Shown one piece after another: positions 58,738-64,000 of a DNA stretch of 64,000 bases (the first letter of the stretch is position 1; each line of letters opens with the position of its first letter). The notes under the pieces are model-generated. The model saw only the letters and a list, made by a program, of their open reading frames with translations, was not told where the DNA came from and did not search any database. The stretch lies in contig NZ_GL890986.1 in the NCBI RefSeq assembly GCF_000212815.1, positions 530,339 to 594,338 of the forward strand. Direction: 5' to 3'. Made by a program: the position numbers and the translations under genes. This stretch comes from Streptococcus sanguinis SK49 (GTDB lineage: Bacteria > Bacillota > Bacilli > Lactobacillales > Streptococcaceae).

Positions 58738-59682
58738 TTACTGTTCAAGTTTTGGTTTGTAGAAAGAACGGCCTTCAAGAGCGAATATTTTATTGCTCAT
58801 TTCACCTGGATCTACAAGTCCCAAGGCAGCAGTCATCATCATCATCTCCGCATCCAGATTATCAATCATGTGCAGAATTTCTGCCTCCATAATCTTAGGC
58901 CGTACAGGACTGCCATATTCCAAGAGACCGTGGTGGCTGAGAAGGACATGGCGCAGGACAATAACCTCTTCCTTACTATCGTCAATTTTCAGCTCCATCA
59001 GGGTCTTGGTCAGTTCCTCATCAATCAAAGCGATGTGACCAATAAGATTGCCTCGCACAGTGTACTCTGTATTTTCCGGACCGCTGAGTTCAATAACCTT
59101 GGCCAAGTCATGAAGCATGATCCCAGCGAACAACAAGCTTTTATTAAGCTGAGGATAAATGTCTCCGATAGCATCTGCCAGCTTGACCATAGTAGCGGTA
59201 TGAAAGGCTAGTCCCGACTCAAAAGCATGGTGATTGGTCTTGGCAGCTGGATAAGAATAAAACTCCTTGTCGTACTTGCTATAAAGCGAGCGGACCACGC
59301 GCTGCCAGACCGAATTCTCAATCTTGAAAATCATCTGAGATAAATAGTCTCGAATTTCTTTCTGGTCAACTGGCGGTTTTTCCTTGAAATCCGCTGGGTC
59401 ATTGGGCTCTCCAGCCTTAGGAAGACGCAGGGTCAGTTGATTAACCTGAGGTGTGTTATTGTAGACTTCTCGTCGGCCTTGCATGTGCACGACCTTGCCA
59501 GCGGTAAATTCTTCAACATTATGTGGCTGAGCATCCCAGAGTTTGCCCTCGATTACCCCTGTATCGTCTTGGAAAGTAAAAGCCAGATAATTTTTCCCAG
59601 CCCTTGTCTGACGGACTTCTGCTGACTTGATCAGATAGAAACCTTCAAACAGTTCATCTTTTTTCATTTGATTAATCTTCAT
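58738..59682 (-). CDS. yhaM: 3'-5' exoribonuclease YhaM
   Basis: This 314-residue protein joins an N-terminal OB-fold (about 15-95) to a C-terminal HD phosphohydrolase domain (NHHAFESGLAFHT near 155, HDLAKV near 196, LSHHG near 245). YhaM (Cbf1 in pneumococcus) trims single-stranded 3' ends of RNA. ATG 59682 overlaps the rmuC stop by 11 bases. It is the distal gene of rsgA-rpe-thiN-rmuC-yhaM. Confidence 0.94.
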   Translation of the reverse strand: MKINQMKKDELFEGFYLIKSAEVRQTRAGKNYLAFTFQDDTGVIEGKLWDAQPHNVEEFTAGKVVHMQGRREVYNNTPQVNQLTLRLPKAGEPNDPADFKEKPPVDQKEIRDYLSQMIFKIENSVWQRVVRSLYSKYDKEFYSYPAAKTNHHAFESGLAFHTATMVKLADAIGDIYPQLNKSLLFAGIMLHDLAKVIELSGPENTEYTVRGNLIGHIALIDEELTKTLMELKIDDSKEEVIVLRHVLLSHHGLLEYGSPVRPKIMEAEILHMIDNLDAEMMMMTAALGLVDPGEMSNKIFALEGRSFYKPKLEQ

Positions 59683-60928
59683 TGTTTTCCCTTTCTTCTG
59701 AAAAATCAAGTAAGTTCAAATCGAGGTCTTGGTCAGACAGCTCAATATGGCGTAAGGTTCTTTCGATAGCCCCTGTCCGCCGGGTTAAGAGTTCATCAAT
59801 ATTGCCCGAAGCATGCTGCAAGTGCTTTTGCGCCTTGGTCAGAATACCACCGAACTTGTTAAATTCGGATTTGACAGAACCCAGAACCCTGCTGATGTCG
59901 TCCGCACTTTTTTGAATATTGAGCGTTTTAAAGCCGACAGACAGTGAATTGAGTAAGGCAGATAGGGTAGATGGCCCCGCTACCACAATCTGCTCTTCCC
60001 GTCGCAAACTGTCAAAAAAGGCTGGATTGCGGACAACTTCCGAATAGAGACCTTCCGTTGGCAGAAACATAATTCCAAAATTAGTCGTAGCCGGCGGCGC
60101 CAGATATTTACTCTTAATATCCTTGGCAAAGCGTTTAACGCTTGCTAAGAGAGACTTGCGATAGAGCTCAATCTCTTCCTTGCTGCCAGACTCATAAGCA
60201 TCTTCCAAACGGTAGTAAGCAGCTAGAGGAAACTTAGAATCAATGGGCAGATAGACATATTCATGCTCCGTCTGTCCTGGCAGTTTAATGGCATATTCGA
60301 CACGCTCGCTGGAGCCGGCCACCGTCACAAACTCTCGCTCATACTGACTGGCCGTCATGATATCCTCGATAATCTGGCCTAGCTGCAACTCCCCTAGAAT
60401 CCCCCGAGTCTTGGTGTTGGAAAGGACCTTGTTCAGTGTGCCGACATCTCGGGCAACACTCTGCATTTCTCCTAGACCGCGATTAACAGACTCCAATTGC
60501 TTAGAAACCGTTTCAAAAGAAGTCTGAAGACGAGTCTGAAGTGTTTTCTCCAGTTTCTCTTCAACAGTCTGCCGCATCTGCTCTAGACGGTTTTCGTTGG
60601 ACTCTTGAATCTGCCGCATACGCTCGTCAGTTTTATCCCGATTCTTGGTCAGATTGTCACTGATTTCCAAGCGCAGCTCTGTCAAGTTGCGGTGCAAGTC
60701 TGTCCTGACCTCGCTCAAGCGGTCACCCAGAGCTAATTCCAGCTCTTTCTGAGACGTTTGCTTTTTCTGACTTTCCTGCTCCAAGCGATAGTCCAACTGA
60801 TCCGATAGATGATCTGCCTGATTTTCCAAGACTTGCTTTAGCGTCTCGGTCTGCTGACTAAGCTTTTGCCATAAAAGAAAGGTCAGCATTAGATTTCCCA
60901 AAAGAATGAGGATGATTATAAACTCCAT
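59672..60928 (-). CDS. rmuC: DNA recombination protein RmuC
   Basis: This 418-residue protein has an N-terminal membrane helix (MEFIIILILLGNLMLTFLLW), a long coiled coil (about 25-165, rich in EQ/KT/RL) and the RmuC nuclease-like domain (LPGQTEHEYVYLPIDSKFPLAAYYRL). It limits inversions between short repeats in E. coli; its biochemistry is not settled. ATG 60928 follows AGGAGCTGAT and comes one base after thiN. Confidence 0.93.
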   Translation of the reverse strand: MEFIIILILLGNLMLTFLLWQKLSQQTETLKQVLENQADHLSDQLDYRLEQESQKKQTSQKELELALGDRLSEVRTDLHRNLTELRLEISDNLTKNRDKTDERMRQIQESNENRLEQMRQTVEEKLEKTLQTRLQTSFETVSKQLESVNRGLGEMQSVARDVGTLNKVLSNTKTRGILGELQLGQIIEDIMTASQYEREFVTVAGSSERVEYAIKLPGQTEHEYVYLPIDSKFPLAAYYRLEDAYESGSKEEIELYRKSLLASVKRFAKDIKSKYLAPPATTNFGIMFLPTEGLYSEVVRNPAFFDSLRREEQIVVAGPSTLSALLNSLSVGFKTLNIQKSADDISRVLGSVKSEFNKFGGILTKAQKHLQHASGNIDELLTRRTGAIERTLRHIELSDQDLDLNLLDFSEERENNED

Positions 60929-60929
60929 A

Positions 60930-61562
60930 TCAGCTCCTGTCTTTGCTGTAAATGACGACTGTATAGCCGCTATCAAAGTCCAAATAAATGGGCTTATCTA
61001 TAAATTCGTTAGAAGCATACACTTTTTTGAAAAAAAAGTTATCTTTATTGAGCGGATATTTGGCGCCCTCAATCGTTAAGGCAGCATCATCCGATGGCAG
61101 AAAGGCTAGATAACGCATACCAGTTACCGGCCTGATTTCATGGCGCCCCTTGGGAACATAGGTCAGCAGATTCTGTTCGTCTTCTAGAAAAATCTTTTCC
61201 ATATATTGTGCAATTTTTTCATTACTGGGCAGGAAGACATTGGCCAAGGCATGATCCAGACGGCCCCCAAAGGCTCCAAAAATAGTCAAACAAGCATCTG
61301 GATAGCGCTCAAAACAAGCTAGAACAGCTAACTCCAGGTCCGTATCATCCTTTTCAGGATGGGCCTGAACGACTTCCTTGGCACTATCTTTTATGCGCAG
61401 CAATTCTTCCTCGGTCACAGAGTCAAAATCCCCGACAGCCAAGTCAAGACAAACTCCCTGCTCAAGCAGAAAGAGACTTCCACGGTCTACTCCGACTAAA
61501 ACATCAAAATCTAAGCTAAAATGCTCCAAATTCCCGCCAGCAAACAGTGCAACCTTAGTCAT
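60930..61562 (-). CDS. thiN: Thiamine pyrophosphokinase
   Basis: This 210-residue enzyme converts thiamine and ATP to thiamine diphosphate. VGVDRGSLFLLEQG (about 25), AVGDFDSVTEEE, the HPEKDDTDLELAV block and IFGAFGGRLDHALANV are the family motifs. ATG 61562 overlaps the rpe stop by 8 bases. The rsgA-rpe-thiN order is conserved across Bacilli. Confidence 0.95.
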   Translation of the reverse strand: MTKVALFAGGNLEHFSLDFDVLVGVDRGSLFLLEQGVCLDLAVGDFDSVTEEELLRIKDSAKEVVQAHPEKDDTDLELAVLACFERYPDACLTIFGAFGGRLDHALANVFLPSNEKIAQYMEKIFLEDEQNLLTYVPKGRHEIRPVTGMRYLAFLPSDDAALTIEGAKYPLNKDNFFFKKVYASNEFIDKPIYLDFDSGYTVVIYSKDRS

Positions 61563-62214
61563 GCAGGGCATCCCGTAAGGTCTGAACTTGATGATTGACA
61601 TCGCCCTTGAAGACATAGCTACCAGCTACGAAGACATTGGCACCAGCTTCTTTAGCAATTCCAATGGTCTTATCGTCAATACCGCCATCCACTTCAATAT
61701 CAAAATTCAGCTGATTGACTTCACGCAAGACAACTAATTCACGAATCTTATCCATGGTTTCTGGCAGAAAGGCCTGACCACCGAAGCCTGGATTAACTGT
61801 CATCACAAGGACTTGGTCAACTAGATTTAAAACATTTTTGACTGCTTCAACTGGTGTTCCCGGATTAATCACAACACTAGGTTTGACTCCCGCTGCCCGA
61901 ATCTTCTGCAGTGCTCCGTGGATATGTGGCGTCGCTTCGGCATGGATGCTGATAATATCTGCACCGGCACGAGCGAATTCTTCAATATGATGTTCAGGAT
62001 TGGAAACCATCAGATGACAATCAAAGACTAGCTTGCTGTGAGGACGCATACTGGCAACAACCCCAGCCCCAAAGCTGATATTGGGTACAAAATGACCATC
62101 CATAATATCAATATGGGCATACTCAGCGCCTGTTGCTTCTAACTTTTTTAGTTCTGATTCAAAATTAGCATAGTCCGCACTTAAGATTGAAGGGGCAATT
62201 TTGAATGAAGTCAT
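61555..62214 (-). CDS. rpe: Ribulose-phosphate 3-epimerase
   Basis: This 219-residue TIM-barrel enzyme interconverts ribulose-5-phosphate and xylulose-5-phosphate. Motifs IAPSILSADYANF, HIDIMDGHFVPNISFG, DCHLMVSNPE, MTVNPGFGGQAF and EVDGGI are all present. ATG follows AAGGAG and lies 11 bases after rsgA. Confidence 0.98.
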   Translation of the reverse strand: MTSFKIAPSILSADYANFESELKKLEATGAEYAHIDIMDGHFVPNISFGAGVVASMRPHSKLVFDCHLMVSNPEHHIEEFARAGADIISIHAEATPHIHGALQKIRAAGVKPSVVINPGTPVEAVKNVLNLVDQVLVMTVNPGFGGQAFLPETMDKIRELVVLREVNQLNFDIEVDGGIDDKTIGIAKEAGANVFVAGSYVFKGDVNHQVQTLRDALHD

Positions 62215-62225
62215 AGTTCTTCTCC

Positions 62226-63104
62226 TTATTTAGAATTTTTTTTGGCAACTTTTTTATAGGTCTCCCGACGATTTTCAATCTCGCTGAGAAATTGCAGGTA
62301 ATTATCAAAGCGGAATGAAGCTATCTGACCGGACTCAACTGCTGGCTTAACGGCACAAGCTGGCTCGTGAGTATGAGTGCAAGTACGAAACTTACAGGAC
62401 TGGCTGACCTCAGCAATCTCTGGAAAAGCTTGATTGAGATCTTCAGCTGTAGTCACCTCATAATCCAAAGACGAAAATCCTGGCGTATCAGCAATCTTCC
62501 CACCGTTTAGATTGTAAAAGCTGACAGCCCGTGTCGTATGACGGCCACGGCCAAGACTTTCAGAAATCTCTCCTGTTTCCAGCTGCAGGTCTGGGGCGAT
62601 TTTATTGAGCAGGGTGGACTTTCCAACCCCAGTCTGTCCCATAAAAACAGTGATTTTCCCTGTCAGCAGCGGCAGCAATTCCTCAGTCGTCTTAATGACC
62701 TCATAGCCGATGGCCTGATAAGCCTGCACATAGATATCCAAGCTCTGCTCATCTTCAAGCAGGTCTAACTTGCTGAGGTAGATAATAGGATGGATCTGCT
62801 TATGCTCTAAAAGCACCAGAAAGCGATCCAACAGATTGGCATTAAAATCTGGCTCTTTGGCGCTCATGATTACAACTGCCTGGTCGATATTGACAATCGG
62901 CGGCCGAACGAGGCTGTTTTTACGCTCTGCTATTTTTAAAATATAGCCTTCCGAGTCTTTTTCTGCTGAAAATTCGACTTCATCACCGACATAAGGTGTC
63001 TGCCCTTTTTTGCGAAAATTACCCCGCGCTCTGGTTTGATAAACCTGTCCGTCCGACTCTACATAATAGAAACCAGCCAGAGCCTTAATGATTTTTCCTT
63101 GCAA
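62226..63104 (-). CDS. rsgA: Ribosome small subunit GTPase RsgA
   Basis: This 292-residue circularly permuted GTPase acts in late 30S maturation. It has an N-terminal OB-fold, G4-type YLSKLDLLE (about 115), the P-loop [14 protein letters not shown] (about 167), DTPGFSS (about 210) and a C-terminal zinc site [14 protein letters not shown]. The start is TTG 63104 after AAGGAGCAATC, also used in other streptococci. A TATAAT lies about 30 bases upstream. Confidence 0.97.
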   Translation of the reverse strand: MQGKIIKALAGFYYVESDGQVYQTRARGNFRKKGQTPYVGDEVEFSAEKDSEGYILKIAERKNSLVRPPIVNIDQAVVIMSAKEPDFNANLLDRFLVLLEHKQIHPIIYLSKLDLLEDEQSLDIYVQAYQAIGYEVIKTTEELLPLLTGKITVFMGQTGVGKSTLLNKIAPDLQLETGEISESLGRGRHTTRAVSFYNLNGGKIADTPGFSSLDYEVTTAEDLNQAFPEIAEVSQSCKFRTCTHTHEPACAVKPAVESGQIASFRFDNYLQFLSEIENRRETYKKVAKKNSK

Positions 63105-63251
63105 GATTGCTCCTTAAAAGTTAATACACTCATTATAACAAAAAATGCGAGATTTAGCTTGCTTGTTTTGCATAGAAGGCATTTCTTAAGGTTTGCTTCA
63201 CTTTTCATAGAAAGTAGCTATTTTAAAATACCTAGGATGAAACTGGCATAA

Positions 63252-63289
63252 AAAAAGCGAACAAGCTCTAAAGAACCTGTTCGCTTTTT
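63252..63289. terminator. Strong terminator after the Cna-B surface protein gene
   Basis: AAAAAGCGAACA pairs perfectly with TGTTCGCTTTTT (12 bp, 14-base loop), separating the surface protein gene from rsgA. Confidence 0.92.
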
Positions 63290-63336
63290 ATATCAAATAA
63301 GATATTTACTGTAATTTCAGTAAGTCACAAAACTGA

Positions 63337-64000
63337 TTAGCTGCGTTTTGCCTTAGCCATCAGCATTCCTCCTGCGAGAAGCGCTGCTAGGAAGCCAAGA
63401 ATAGTAACAAGGAGATTTTCTTCCTGTCCAGTACGAGGAAGAGCTTTCCCTCCGACTTTCGGAGCTTGACCGCCTGGCTTATTATTTACCGCTCCTTCAA
63501 CAGCCTCTTTCTTAGCAGGGATATGACTAAAGGTCAGCTGAGTACCGTTAATCTCAAGCTTGTAGCCATCAACTGGATCAGCCGCAACACTATAGACAAT
63601 TTCCTTGCCGTCCTTGTACTTAGGAAGGCCGCTAAAGTCATACTGCCAACCATTTTCTCCTGACACAACCTCTTCTTTGATTGGTTTGCCATCTGCCAAG
63701 AGGCGAACAGTAATCTTAGAAGGTCGCACCTTATCTTGATTTTCAGCATCTGACCATACCGCAGTTCCCTTAACAGCAATCTGTGTTGGTTTATAGCTAT
63801 TAGTCAAAGTAAAGCTGCCATCTGTTGCTTGTTCTTGGCTGCTGCTATACCCCTCAACTGTCACTTCTTCAAGGACTGTATAGTTGATTTTCTTGCCCTT
63901 CTTATTCTTAGGCAGATCTTTGGACTCAAACTTCCAGTCAGTAGCGGCTGTCACTTCCATCTCATCTACTACCTTATCTCCGTCCAAAATCTTGACCTTG
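63337..64000 (-). CDS. Cna-B domain LPXTG surface protein (partial, C-terminal end)
   Basis: This frame is open to the right edge of the window; about 220 C-terminal residues are visible. Two Cna-B type repeats can be seen, each with a KITVRLLADGKPI-like strand and a KEIVYSV-like closing segment, followed by a Pro/Gly-rich linker, LPRTG, a hydrophobic span and AKAKRS. Such repeats form stalks of sortase-anchored adhesins, often with isopeptide bonds. The ligand-binding part lies outside the window. Confidence 0.88.
   Translation of the reverse strand, partial: KVKILDGDKVVDEMEVTAATDWKFESKDLPKNKKGKKINYTVLEEVTVEGYSSSQEQATDGSFTLTNSYKPTQIAVKGTAVWSDAENQDKVRPSKITVRLLADGKPIKEEVVSGENGWQYDFSGLPKYKDGKEIVYSVAADPVDGYKLEINGTQLTFSHIPAKKEAVEGAVNNKPGGQAPKVGGKALPRTGQEENLLVTILGFLAALLAGGMLMAKAKRS

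Overview
The window is a low-GC Firmicute chromosome segment from an oral streptococcus of the mitis/sanguinis group, most probably Streptococcus gordonii or a very close relative. The best evidence is the antigen I/II adhesin beside pgk (46308-50972). It carries the 'BAR' segment known from S. gordonii SspB (KKVQDLLKK followed by NITVK). The flanking order rpsL-rpsG-fusA-gap-pgk-ssp-glnR-glnA fits too, as do the competence pilus operon with a ComX box, adcRCBA, copYAZ and msmK. No rRNA, tRNA, insertion sequence, prophage or CRISPR array was seen. Most genes lie on the minus strand. Only tyrS, rlmA, two tetR genes, an SDR gene, rpoY and rnjA are on the plus strand.

Left part (1-20 kb, all minus): the end of a folate operon (folP, folC cut by the window edge), a pair of CPBP membrane proteins of which one looks catalytically dead, ackA with its own cre-bearing promoter, the ytxK-like methylase, comGA-GG with a ComX box, a DUF1033 gene, a probable gene remnant, rpoC, rpoB and the class A penicillin-binding protein gene pbp1b.

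Middle part (20-38 kb): tyrS and rlmA (plus); msmK with a CcpA site on its promoter; an AT-rich accessory patch with a tiny LPSTS surface protein divergent from two tandem TetR paralogues; a DUF6287 lipoprotein; the copper operon copY-copA-copZ with two cop boxes; the zinc operon adcR-adcC-adcB-adcA with two AdcR boxes; and a minus-strand run MarR-tsaB-rimI-tsaD-azlC-azlD. The MarR gene is divergent from an SDR reductase gene whose promoter carries a perfect 24-bp palindrome.

Right part (38-64 kb): rpoY-rnjA (plus); a small VOC-TetR-AlkC operon with a palindromic operator inside its promoter; a GNAT gene; glnR-glnA with a GlnR box; a small ArAE-type membrane protein; a LysM-CHAP secreted hydrolase; the Ssp adhesin; pgk, gap, fusA, rpsG, rpsL; a membrane-anchored coiled-coil protein; purR; then the tightly packed group rsgA-rpe-thiN-rmuC-yhaM. 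The window ends inside a Cna-B/LPXTG surface protein.

The combination (metal homeostasis, carbon-catabolite and nitrogen control, natural transformation, sortase-anchored adhesins) is typical of a naturally competent oral commensal. The less ordinary parts are the LPSTS/TetR patch, the palindrome-controlled MarR/SDR pair, the VOC-TetR-AlkC operon, terminator-like hairpins in the folP, rpoB, tyrS and fusA leaders, and a single Ssp gene where S. gordonii Challis has a tandem pair.
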